This document shows, piece after piece, positions 13,001-26,400 of a stretch of DNA of 64,000 nt; position 1 is the stretch's first letter, and every line of letters begins with the position of its first letter. The stretch is from Gonocerus acuteangulatus (taxonomy: Eukaryota > Arthropoda > Insecta > Hemiptera > Coreidae). The notes under the pieces are model-generated. The model was given only the letters and a program-made list of their open reading frames with translations. It was not told the DNA's origin and made no database searches. Location of the stretch: positions 72,139,232-72,203,231 of the forward strand of contig OX328130.1 in assembly GCA_946811695.1 (NCBI GenBank). The letters run 5' to 3'. The position numbers and the translations under genes were made by a program.

Positions 13001-16000
13001 TAGTTGGGATTTGGCTAGGAAAACATCAATACGATTTTTGTAAAAATCTATATTCAGGACGTTTTGGCTACTCTTTGGTACCCTTCATCAGCAATGAATG
13101 CCGATGGTGGAGAAAAACGAAAGTTTGCAGTATATTTTTACCTATATTTTCACCATGGTAACTTAACTGCTAACTTTGGTCTTTCTCGATCCCCCCCCCC
13201 CATTCATTGCTGACAAAGGCTACCAAAGAGTAGCCGAAATGTCCTGAATATAGATTTCTACAAAAATCGTATTGTTGTTTTCCTAGCCAAATCCTAACTG
13301 TTCCTCGACTGCATAATTTTTTCAACTAATTTTCCCATAAAGTTATTTTTTTTTTTAGACAAATTATTTTTTCATTTATTATAACAATCCCAGCAGTAGT
13401 AATTTAAGCATAATAAAAAGAGAAAAGAATGTAAAAAAAAATTGAATGTTCCCCTCACTTTTTTTTCCCCTGGGACTACCGGACAACATCTTCCGGCACT
13501 AGTTTTATTATCTCTTAACAGATGCCTCTCTACCGAGCCATTGTTGTGGCTTGGTACATTTAGATGGAAAATGACCAAAGCCACTATAGTGGCTTCACAC
13601 ACCTGGCGAACGGCACACTCGAGCCACTATAATAGCTTAGCGTACCACAAGATTGTCGGGCTGAAGCCAATGTGTTTTCACGCAGTTAAAGGGTTAAGCA
13701 AGCTTGGAAATGATTCTTCCCAGTTCATTGTAAGGCGAAAATGTATTCATTATTGCTGTATTACATTGGTTTCGTGTTCAATTCTATCTATTGAAACAAC
13801 AAACCTCCCTTCTAAAATTTTCCCCTTGGGGATAATTTTTTGTTGTTTTAATGGAGAACATGAAATAATTATTGATTTTTAATTTTTAGATGAAGTTCGT
13901 AAAGATTCTGGAAGAAGACTGAGTGGAAGTGCAAGAACGCATTCTCCCGACAATGATTCTGCATTTTCTGATTCCCTTTCCCTCCTATCTAGTGAGAGCT
14001 CAGCGTCAAGCGGGCGAAATGATATTGCACAGGTAATAGTCGTTTTTAATTAGAAACATTAATTTGATTCCTTTCAAGAATGAGCTCTACTTGATAATTT
14101 TGAACGCACCAAATAATTTTATTTCCTGATTTCTTGTAGCATACCTCATTCACAAATAGATTTCGGGATATACGATGAACATTGTATAATTTTAGGCATC
14201 TAAAATTACTCATATACATGTAGTAGTCATATATTTGAATTAAAATGTCAACATTTATTTGTTTTGAGCCTGAAATAGATTCTTACTAACCATATTAATT
14301 ACTATTATTATAAAGATTTTCTACTTTATTATGAATTTTCATGGAATTAAAGTCTATAATTGATTTCATTAAACTGTCAATTTCATATTGATACCATTTA
14401 TTATAGTAGTTAATTTTTTTATAGATGGAGAATATTGGTGCAGCCACCAAGGCAGAAAAAATCAGGTTGGCTATGCAAAAAATTAAGGAAGCTTCGGTGA
14501 AGAAGATTTTTATCAAAGTCTTCAATGATGACGGTTCTGTGAAAAGTCTACTTGTCGATGAAAGTATGTATTATATTTTATTTATTTTTTGTTGAGATGT
14601 ACACAGCCATTTAGATTGAAATTTCAATTTCAAAGGACTGCGTGTTTGATTTGCTGCTAGGATTTTCTTTTGAAGAAAATAAATTAGTCACTAAATTCAC
14701 AAGCGTTATGTTAGGAACAGTGAGGTTATAGTGAACTGAAGTTTGCTTCAAGTGTTTGCTACGTCTGGATGAGGCATTTTCATTGTTACTCAGAATTTTA
14801 ACTTATTAAAATCTCATTTGAATTAATTTTACTAGGAATAATGATGCGCATATCTGGTTTCCACCGCCCATGCAGAAACATGCCATTTAATAAAGTTACT
14901 ATTAAATTTAATATGAACACTCTTTGGCTCAAGATTCAACAAAGAAAATTTCAATTCTTTAGAAGATTTCAAAATGTAGAACCTTAGCACTGTAATGGTT
15001 TAGATATTTTTCTGAAAAATATGGGAAAAAGTGAATGGTCTGTGCTACTAAACCCTATTTTTTTTTCTTTTTTGTTAATTTAGTTTTAACCAATATTGAC
15101 AATTTCTTTCTAAAATCCTTGTAATTTTTGTTCCAAATTTTTACATTTCACAATTTCTACAAAAAAAAAAATGTTGAATTTAAATATGGTAATACTGAAG
15201 GAGAGTGTCCTCAGCACCGATTTTCTTCAAAATTTGCACTATAACGTATTTTGATGCACTAAACACGAATCCGTTGAAAAAAAATGTTGCTCGCAACTAG
15301 GAAAGAAGTTATTAAGCACTAAAGTTCACTGTTATGGAGGTTATAAAAGACGCGGTAAACAGCTTATATGTAAACACGCGCATGCGCAATAGTCCTTAAT
15401 GACGAAGTGTAATTGAAATGTAGACTCACCTGTGGTAGCTGTCTTGGTCGTAAACAGTCGCTTTTGGGCATACATGCTATGCGTTTCCGCTCGCTCAAGA
15501 AAACATCAAAACCCCTAGTCAATCCAACTCGCAGAAATGAAAAGAATTCTATGCCCAAAAGTCGCTTTAAGGCATTCTTCTAATCCTCCTAGACATCTTC
15601 AGACGCGATGTTCGGTGGATATAAGTCCGCAATCGCACCGAAAAAAGCATTTATGCGCTCTTCATATTTATAGGCACGTTTGAAGAGAAATTGGGATAAA
15701 TACTCATCTAAATGGTCGTCTCGTCTCCCATATCGTGGTATATTATCTCGAACCTCTCTCCAAACGCGCTCTATATGTTGTGTATTGGCTCCTGCAATAG
15801 ACAATCGTCTATTGACGTAATAGACAATCGTCGTGTAACTTCATTTTTTTTTTAAGCACTTTACACAAAAACTCTATTAACTATAACAATAACAAGCTAA
15901 TTACAGCTTAGGGGGAATTAGAGAAGCTTAGAAGGAACAAATCATTAAGGCATTAGCTAATTATTAAGGGATTTCTGTTATATAATACTTTTCAGGAGCG

Positions 16001-17509
16001 AAACAAGAAATTTGAAGAATGTTTCATTATTTAAAAAAATGTTTCTGAATAAATAAGTGTTGGTAAATTTTAATAATTGATAGTTAATTTCAATTACACT
16101 TCTTCATTAAGGACTATTGCGCATGCGCAAGTTTACAAGTACGTTGTTTATGCGATCGTTTGTAACCTTCATAACAGTGAACTTTTTTTTTTAAATAACT
16201 TCTTTCCTAGTTGCGAGCAACTTTTTTTTTCAACGGATTCGTGTTTAGTGCATCAAAATACGTTATAGTGCAAACTTTGAAGAAAATCGGTGCTGAGGAC
16301 ACTCTCCTTCAGTTTTACCTTAAATATCACTTGGGTATATTAGTAAATTAAAGGGAAAATTATTAAAACTTAAGGAAATGTATGGCCCTTTTTTTTCTAA
16401 AAATAAATGAAAAGATTAGGATTAGGATCAGATTATTAGGGCGAACAACTTCTTGTTTCGTAAACGAAAAGATGGTGGAATTGTTGAGAACCCTTTAGGG
16501 TCTGAGATTGGGGATATTTTAAAGAAAAATACTCTGGACATTAATGTTTATTGTAAAATGAACTACAACTAAACTCCTTACTATCTTATGGCACCTTAAA
16601 TATAAATTTTCTATTTCTGCTTGTAGGTATGACATGCGGGTACATAACAAGGCTTCTAGCTGAGAAAAATCACCAACCTTTTGATCAATATTCTGCATTA
16701 GTCGAACATTTACCTGATCTTCATATGGGTAAGTAAATGTTTCATTGTATCTTAGTATGTGCATATCAATTAATTTTGAAGTTGTGAGCGCTATCTGTCA
16801 AGATTCATGGATTTGTTTCCTGCTAGAGATAGTGGCTTTTCTTTTAGAAAAATAAAACGCATCGCCTATATCTTGAAATTTTCACCTCTATCTGAAATTT
16901 TGCATCTGTATCATGTCACATGTATATTCTTGATAAGATTAGTTTCAAATTAGACCTTGTATCACACTCCATTATGTGCGATAGAAATGTGTCTCTATAT
17001 TGTGACCCATGTGAGCCATATATTGGTCGTAGCACAGTTAATATAAACTTTTCACTTCTAGCCAACATGTTGAATCTATTATTATATTTTATTTTTTTAC
17101 CTTAAATCCAAGATAACAGTTTTAATTGCTTCAACTCAGTTATACTTTTATTTTAAATCGGATGAAAGAAATCTGAAGTAGCTAGGACAAAATGTTCTGG
17201 TGATATGACATCATTCATATTCTCAACAAAAAAAAAGATCTTGCCTCCACGTGAGATTTTCAGTTGTAATTTTTACAAAAATATTTTATAAAAATATTTT
17301 CCCTGTGTTACTACTTAGATAATATGAGGAGTAAGTTTTAGCATTATCGATTTGGTTCATATTGCGATATCTTGTATGCTGATTTGGAAAAAGCAGTTTT
17401 AAGAACATACCTTTGTAACAGTTTCATTTTTTTTTAATTTTAGCATTTACATATACATAATTCAGATTTTTGGGGCAGGTTACCACCCTTTTCTAGCCAG
17501 GATAGGGCT

Positions 17510-17542
<33 letters not shown>

Positions 17543-20500
17543 AAAATCACTAACTCTAGTGGGAATTGAACCAATGCTCTTCAGGCACCCTACAATAAAT
17601 CTCCCTACAACAATTTATTAGCCTACAAAATCAATTTTTTTTCTTTTTAAGGAATTAACTTCTTAACATTTGAAATATTCATATGCATAATATTTAATAT
17701 TCAGATTGCTTTTTTATTATTTAGATTAATTTATTCACAAAAAAATGTTATTTTATTAAAGTTGCTAATATTATGTTGTTTCGTTTTTCTCTATTTACAG
17801 AGAGGGTGTACGAAGAACACGAATTGCTTGTACCTGAACTTATGAGGTGGTCGTACTGTTCGAAAAATCGGTTGCACTTCACTCGTCGCCCAGAACGAAG
17901 TCTGTTATTTACTTCACCTCAGCTAATTACTGGGATCCATGTTGAAGTCTCGAGGAATGCTACGGCTCTTGATCTCTTAGAGGTATGATATTTTTCTATA
18001 CCAATATTTGTGTGTACCAATCTGTAATTTCTTTGTAATATGAATTAAATTTTGTAATTGTATTCATTACTTTTAAAAAAGTGTTCTCAATCTTGATTTT
18101 AACCAGAAACAAATATACAGTAGGTTAAAAAATTATTCTTACATTTAGTTTATTGATCAAAAATATTTATTAATGCTTAATAACAGCAGATTCAAATTTA
18201 TATTATACAGAAGAGAAGTTTTTACTCGCTAATTAACATAATAATTTGTCTTATCCACAAAAATTTGGGGCAAGTGTAGTTCGAATAGTAGGAACACTCG
18301 ACTCTTGGTTTGGTGGACCTGAGTTCAAAACATGGGCGCCCATTAAACAATCTTATGCTCTTGTGTTAATGTTGAGGAATCGGCATCCCAAACCATCAAC
18401 ACCAGGACCAATAGCTTTGAAAATATTTTCCATGAGCCCAAGTATTCCTTTTTTATAGTTATTTCGGATCTCCCTAAGTCTCCTGGGTCTAGAATCCACA
18501 AGTTGCTTGTCGTCCCATTCCTGTCCCCCCATTCTGTCCCAACCTCTGAAGATTATCAATTCACTTTTTCCATGAAGACCTTTTTTTTTCCTCCGTATAC
18601 AATGAATAAAATTCCAAATTAAAAAAAAAATCACCAATTTATTAAAAATGGCTCTACTCGGATGCCTTTTCTGGAACCTGCAAGCTAAGTACAGTCTAAT
18701 GGAACGTTCCACTAGTAGGACCAAGTCATAACTGAAGATTATCTCCATAGCAACAATCAGCAGTGTTTATAGTCAGCTGTTTAAATTATTGATAGAGTCC
18801 GTCCAAACATAAAATTCAATTACACAGAGTAAAATTAATCACTGGATTAAAAACAATCCTATCTTTATTAATTAAAGATAAAAAGATTCGCTCATTGCCA
18901 AATAAATTACAAAATATATTATTTAAATATTTTATTTAGTTTTTCTTATTCACCATTCAATATATACTCTTATTTTCAACATTAATAATGCCCATAAACT
19001 GTTGATGGGATCTGTTGATTAAAGTGTTGGCAACATCTGACGCCCGTTGTATAATAGACATTCTTTGAATTTTTTGGGTGTGTGCTTGGAGTCATTGTCC
19101 TGCTGGAACAAAAAGGAATTCTCTATTCATAGCTTTTGAGTACTTTTTATTTCATTACCTCACAACGCATTCATGTATTTCACAGAATTAATTTACTCTC
19201 AATGAAAGAAATACAGTATCTTTTTTTGCTCTCACTTTTTAGCAATACTTTAATAGCTAATGATTTTGAGCATTAAAGATTAAATATAGAATCCTTTCTT
19301 TCCATCTTAGAATATCATCCTTGTCTCAGGAAGAAGGATTAGATTCTTTGTTATTGTGTCTTGATATGGTTTATCTTAATGATAGCCATTTTGTTTTTCG
19401 GTCCAGACTTATTGGGCAAGGATTGAGTCATCGTGACAATCAGGGTTATTATATTGGGAATTGTTAATAACTAGGTAGGTAAGTTGAATTGAATAAAAAT
19501 GGTTTATACAAGACCTTTCTCCGATTAGGATTTTGTGAATTTGAATAGGAATTTAGTTTGTAACTCATTGCTATTAAAGATAAATTCTTTCAACTTAAGA
19601 GTAATAATAAAGAACATTCAAAATGTATTATTCTGTTCTCAGCTGTAGTATTCAAAATTTAAGCTATCCGAAATTTTGTATCTAACAGTCCCATTTTTAA
19701 AAGAATAATTTATAAGATCATGAGGGTAAGTACTATTTTTTTTATTATACCACGATACAGTGCTATTGTATATATAGCTGTGTTTCAATCCTCATTGATG
19801 GCTCTTTATTTTTCAAATGAAAGCGGAAAAAGCTTGTTTATCCAGCGATGTAAAAACCAGTGTACACAGCATTTTTCCATGATAATGCTTTGGCTTCTTC
19901 AGTGAAATAATTTTGTTTATTAAATTTATTGAAGAGAAATTATCTTTGAAGATTGAGCTATTGTCGGTTAGTTTATCGGGGTTCAGCAGTTTCGTAATTT
20001 AATCATTCGTGTGGAACTAATGCTTCAGATTGACTAGAGCGTAGAATAAAAAGAACTGCGCTTAAATCATATTCTGATACGATAATGTTTCTTCAATAAA
20101 TTAAATATTGTACACCAAAATTTAGGTTATTTAATATTTTTTTATTATTTATTTAGGAGTTTTTCTCCGGAGCTGGAGTTCCCTCAGTAGAAGGGCCGCT
20201 TTATATAAAGTCAGACTCGAAGAAGGGCTGGAAAAGGTATCACTGCATCCTGCGGTCGTCTGGTTTGTACTACTGGCCGAAAGAACGAGCAAAGTCTTCA
20301 AGCAAAGACCTCGTTTGCCTTGCTACATTCGATGTCAATCATGTAAGTAGATTCCATTACTCCTCGCATTATTTTATTTCTATGAGCTTCTAGCGGTTTT
20401 TCTCTCTGCCTGTGAGGAGGAAGCTCGCTTATGATTTAGATCAGAAAGTGTAAATGAGAAATGTTGACGTTTCACAATCTTTAGGTCACAAAAAGAAACC

Positions 20501-23343
20501 TGTTTGTGTTCTACCAACTAGAAAAATCGTCTGATTTTCATATTATTTGGCTTAAAAATACTTTTTCTACAACAGTTCAAGTTTGTTATTCAAAAGAATC
20601 TGCCACTTGTACCTCACTGTTTTTTGACGGGAAATTTACCCAAACAAAAAAAAATCTTGGTGTAAATAGGTTTGCTTTTTTGTATGTCCCTTTCTCAGTT
20701 CTTTACTAATTTATTTTACATAAAACATTTTTATTTATTTTGGCGTTGAGTTTGAAGTGCTCAAGCCTTAACACTCATGGCCACCAAGCCTCCTTTTTGT
20801 TTTTTTTAATAGCCTCCTATTTTTATATAAAATAGGAAAATTCATGATATATATTAATAGTTTTGTATAATGGCAAGAAACAATTAATAATTTGTAAAAC
20901 AAAAATTAACAATATTTATTAAAAATACATTACAAATAACAAAAAATACATTACATGAAATACATAGTTAAATACAGATCATAATACCAAGTTATTTTAA
21001 TTATCATTATGTCCCTTACGTTCACGATGAGGAATAGTCTTCTTCCGCATATTCCGTCTGAAAATAACCAAACATAAATTTTTTACTTATTACAAACAAT
21101 TTACTTTTTATATCGAATTTAAATTTACAAATTCATTAATAGTAAAAGACAATAATTTCATAACATTTTGTATTGGCGATACAAGATGTGGTTCAAAACT
21201 TATTAAGAACAAACAAAATGCTCCTTGGCCGCCAGAAAACCAAATTTTACAACATTTATTGACAAATCCATCCGTATATAGTAACTCATCAGTTGTGTAC
21301 ATGTGTATGTACAATATAGCCCTCCTTTTCTTCTAATTATCTTAATTATTATATTGAAACCAGATATTTTATATATATAATAAATAAATGAAATATGAGT
21401 AGTAAACACGAGAAAGCAAAAGAAGTCGGACTCCAGTAAATTTATGAGCCTGACACTAGTAGTTTAAAATCAAGAGATTTAAATTTGTATGTAATGGTAA
21501 TTTTACTCTTTGTAATTTATAGATGAAGGTGGGCCTTATTAGGCAAATTAGCATGCTGGGTGTCTAATGTTGGAAAAAGTCACGAAATTTAAAATAGGGC
21601 ACGAAAATCACAAAAAAAGTCATGATTTTTTTCCGTTTTCGTACGGCAACGCAATTCTATCTGTCTCCTCGCCCTCTTCCTCTGTTAGATTCCTTTGTTG
21701 TAGCATTTACACATCAATTATCCATTATTTACATATATTTTTCTTTTTCTTTATTCATATTCAGAGTTTTTCATGCAGACTTAAATATTTAAATTCTGTA
21801 TAGTTTAATTTACAATATTATGTACATTGATAATAAATATTTAGTTAATAATATTTTTAGAAATTTTGATTCTTCTATTATTATTTAATATTTTTGAGGC
21901 TGGTAATTCCATAGTCATTCTAAAAGTTTTAGTATAATTGTTTCTTCACTTCTAAAATTAATTCAACTATCCTGTTTGACATATCACATTATTATTTTTA
22001 AAGTGAAATAACTAAAAAAAAAACTCAACTGAAAATGTGTCACTCTTGCCTATGTAGGGGGAATAGTATTAAGTCAGGAAAAATGACTCAAGTGCCCTCT
22101 GGTGTACAAGCTCTGAAGCTAGGCATATACAGTTTTGATGGTTGATAAAGAGATATTTACCATAAACTGAAAAACACTGATTTTTGAGTTGTATCACTTT
22201 AGTGCGATATGTTGTACATTTTATGCAGTTTTATTAATTGTTTTAAATGCATGCAAAATTATAAGTTTATAGATATCACGGTAATCCGTATAAGGTTAAA
22301 AATAGTTTCAAGTTAATAGTTAGGTCTTTTTCTTTTTAATTGAAATTATTTTCTTTTTAATGGGTATGAAATTTGCATTTCAAGTCGTGGAAATGTTACA
22401 AAATTATCTTTCACAAAAGTAATAGCCACCCCTGTTAGCAGCAGAAATTAAATATCAAATTTTTAAGGTTTTATCCATCTTATAAATAATAAATTTTTTA
22501 AAATAGCACACTAATGAATAGTGGAATGAATAAAAAATCACGATTGGAAACGAGCCTTAAAAGCACTTATCAAGATAAGTTAGCGGAGCACTTAAGGTAT
22601 TTTTTTTAAAAATAAACATTTCTCGATTTGATGCTCTGATATTCTAAAATAGAACCCCTCTAGACCGAACCTAAATCCGTGTTTATGAATGAAGGTTTAT
22701 TTCGAATCATGTTGCCTGATATAGTTCCAGCGACTTGGCCCATTGCCATCACAATCCTATATCGTTGTAAAAATAGTTTCCAGAAATCTTCGGTCCTTGA
22801 GCTTGTTTTTCTCGATATCAGACGTCAGAAATATTTCTTTGATGGCCGGGGGAATTCCGATTTAGTAATTTTTGAGAAAAACATTCAGGAGAGGTATTAC
22901 AAGCTTACTAGAAGATTACTAAGACAACATATTTTCATTCAGAAATTACCTTCTCGAACACATGCTATTTGCTATGAATGTTTTACGTTCACTTATTTAA
23001 GCCTCATTGCAGATTTTTCTCTCGATTATATTAAAGATATGAATCTAATAAAATATTAACAAAAAGAGAAATTAGAGAGAGAAAAAAGGAAGTTGTCTAA
23101 CTAAGTTGGGCCAAACAACATACTTATCTAACGAAATAAATCAATCAAACAAATAAATTGTTTAACGAAAAGATCAACTTATTTGTACAAATGCTGAACA
23201 AAAAATATTGTTGAAAGAGAAAATAAATATATCAAAAACTTAAAAAAAAAAAAAAAAATCGTTTGACTTATATGTGGCTCTGGCTCTCATTTATTAAAAA
23301 ATACACGCTATACATATATATTATTTTTAATGTGTCATATGTC

Positions 23344-23411
<68 letters not shown>

Positions 23412-26400
23412 GTATATATAGTTAAAAATATAATAATATATATTATTATTTAAGTAAGTAATAACAAGGATTGCTATTACAAGGAAGAGTGGCAAAAGAA
23501 AGGGAGAAATTGTTCTTCGTCGTCTAAGAATAGGCCATTCACATATTACTCATGCACATCTTTTGATGAAACAAGACATACCTTCAAGCGAATAAGTCAT
23601 CACAAACTCGACTATACAACACTTACTAACTTAATGTAGACTTGGATAAAACTTTGACGTGTCTGATACTTGATTGACTTACTTGGGTGTCGGGAACCAA
23701 TATATGGTAAATACATTAACATTTTTGACACAGATCAGGCTAGATATCATTCTCTATTTACGTTCCTAATAGACTATCAATATTAACACATAATTTTAAT
23801 TATAAAACTGATGTTTTTATCACTGAACGAATTTTTCACTACTACCTTAGCCTTTTGTTATTGTTTTTTATTCTAATCTTTATTTACATATTTTAAATAT
23901 ATATAAATACCAGACTCTATAATGCAGTATGAATTTATGGATGCATAAGATTTCCTTCAAAATAAATTTAGGATTAATGCGTAGTTTTTATGTTGGCTTG
24001 AATTGAAGGATATTAGATTAGAAACGAACTGTCTTAATGAACCTATATTTATCTCAAGATGTCTCATTCCATTCAATTAAAATTTATAAAGAAACCTTTT
24101 GCTTTGGGACCTGTTCTAAAATTATTATTTTGATTTTCAAATTATTTAAATGAATCATTTTAATACATTTCCACTTATTTGGCTCTCAAATATTTTATTA
24201 CGACGTCAAAAACAAAAACAACTTTGTTTCTTGTTATTTTATTATCATTTCTCTTATATAGCAAAGGAGTTTTGTTTGAATTGCAAATATTGACGTATTA
24301 AACTCCTTGCACACTTATTGTTAAACAAACTTTAAAGCCAACTACCATCAACCTATGTCATCCAAAAATCATTACTTTTGTTGAATAATTAGAAATTTAT
24401 TTGTATATGATTAAATTTTTTCTCCCCTACAAACTTAGATCACTTAATAATTACATAACCAGAATATTGATATATAATATATTATTCTAGAGAATATTAG
24501 ATTTTTTAACAATAAAATTATACCTGTCTATAATAGTCCGGAGTATAGGAGATATAGAGAAAGAAGCAGGCCGATGAGAATGAGGAATGTTGTCATGAGA
24601 CTTCTCGTTTCATTCAAGCCTCCTTTTGTCGAAGCCATTCTTCACTGAAATACACACATTTCTTGGATCATAAAATTTTTTTTGTGATTTTTACACCATT
24701 AGTACATTGTATGAATTGTTAAAAACACGTGTTATATCTAACCAGGGGATATAAAAATGGTTTAATTAATTTTTCTCTTGTCAATAATAAAAATTTAAAC
24801 CCCAAAAAATAGAGAAAGGAATACTGGTGTCTACTGTATGAAATTGAAAGTAGGGCACGAAAGTCACGAAGAAGTCATGAATTTTGAAATAATTTTACGA
24901 AATTTCAGCTTGTCAGAGTCTTCAACTGGCGCACATTTCTAATTGTCCCTGTTTTTGTGCGATTCCACTGTTAGATTCCTTTGTTGTATCATTTACACAT
25001 CAATTATCCATTATTTATTTATATGCAGACTTAAATATTGAATTTCTGTTAACATTAATTTACTAAATTATGTATTTTGACAATAAATACTTAGTTAGTA
25101 ATATTTACTTCTGCTACCAATTTTCAATATTTTTGAGGCTGCTAATTCCATAGTCATTTTAAAAATTTTAGTATAAGCTTTTCTTCGCTTTTAAAATTAA
25201 TTGAACTATGACCTGTTTTACATTTTATACAGTTTTATTAATTGTTTTAATAGATGTATGTAAAATTGTAAGATGTCATGGTAATCCGTGTAAGGTTACA
25301 AAAACTTTTTAAGCTAAACATTAAGGCTTTTATTTTTAGGTGAAACTATTTTCTTTTTAATGGGCATGAAATTTGCATTTCAAGTCATGAAATTGCATTT
25401 CACGAAACTTGTAGACACCCTGAATATAAACTTACTGAATTGCTATACTTTCCGTAAAGAATAAAAAATGTTCAAAATCAAAATTATCATTAATCGTGTT
25501 TTAGACAAGGTGTAAAAATAGCTTTACTTTGTGTAATGACATAATTAATTTAATTAGACATATTTGATTAATATAGGTAATTAGTCCATGTTACATTGCC
25601 TAAACATCATTCAATGTGGACAAGGGAATGTAAATGCAGTAAAGCAGAAAGTATTCTTGGAAGACATAGTGCGCTGTCTCAAAATAAATTTATGACTTTC
25701 TCTAAGACTTTTTCCTAAGCATCCGATTACACTTAAATATATATACAATCACACATGTATTGTTTTTCTTATTGATAGAATAAAAAAAAAAAAATATCGC
25801 TCTAGATCTGATTTATAAGAAGAATAAGCAAAGATTGGCCTTACGTAAAATGTATTTGAAACAAATAACAAATCTATATGATGTTGGTTTTTTGACATAT
25901 ATTTGATCCTGTGCATAATTAATTAATTAATTTTTTTTATTAATAAAAATTACTTATTAATAAGATAATGTATTTAACTCTTTGGACTCAAGGGGTCTGG
26001 ATGGGAGCCATTTAAAATTTATGCTCGAGGGCTCCAGGGTGTAGCCATTTAAAATTCCTGATAATGTAACTGCTGAATGCAAAGGGTTAAAAAAGAAATA
26101 CCACGAAATCTATGCCTTAATATACAATGTTGAAAAAATCCACTTTCAGAAACGTTTTACCCCAGATTTTTATTGGTTGATTAAAAATTTGTGTATGCTG
26201 TTATTTTAAAATCATTTATCTTGTATAGCAAAGTTATTTTGTTTCAATTGTAAATATTGGCGTTTTAAAACCTCCTTGCATATAAATACTTGACCCATCA
26301 ACTTCTGTCATCCATTTTGTCAGTTTTTTATAAGAATTCAAAATTTACTTATGGATGATTACACCTTTTTTTCTACAAACTTGATCATTTATTAAGTAAA

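Larger units (their letters stand above)
12986..13315. repeat. PLE-related inverted repeat with hammerheads in both arms
   Basis: Arms of about 117 and 123 bp share TTGGCTAGGAAAACA, CAATACGATTTTTGTA and TCTATATTCAGGAC, then a hammerhead motif and CAATGAATG. They flank a roughly 90-bp centre with a poly-C run. It lies in pico intron 3. Confidence 0.8.

Noticed and set aside
13442..13882. 146-codon ORF in pico intron 3
   Set aside because: No family resemblance; overlaps palindromic CCACTATAGTGG repeats and a possible MITE end.
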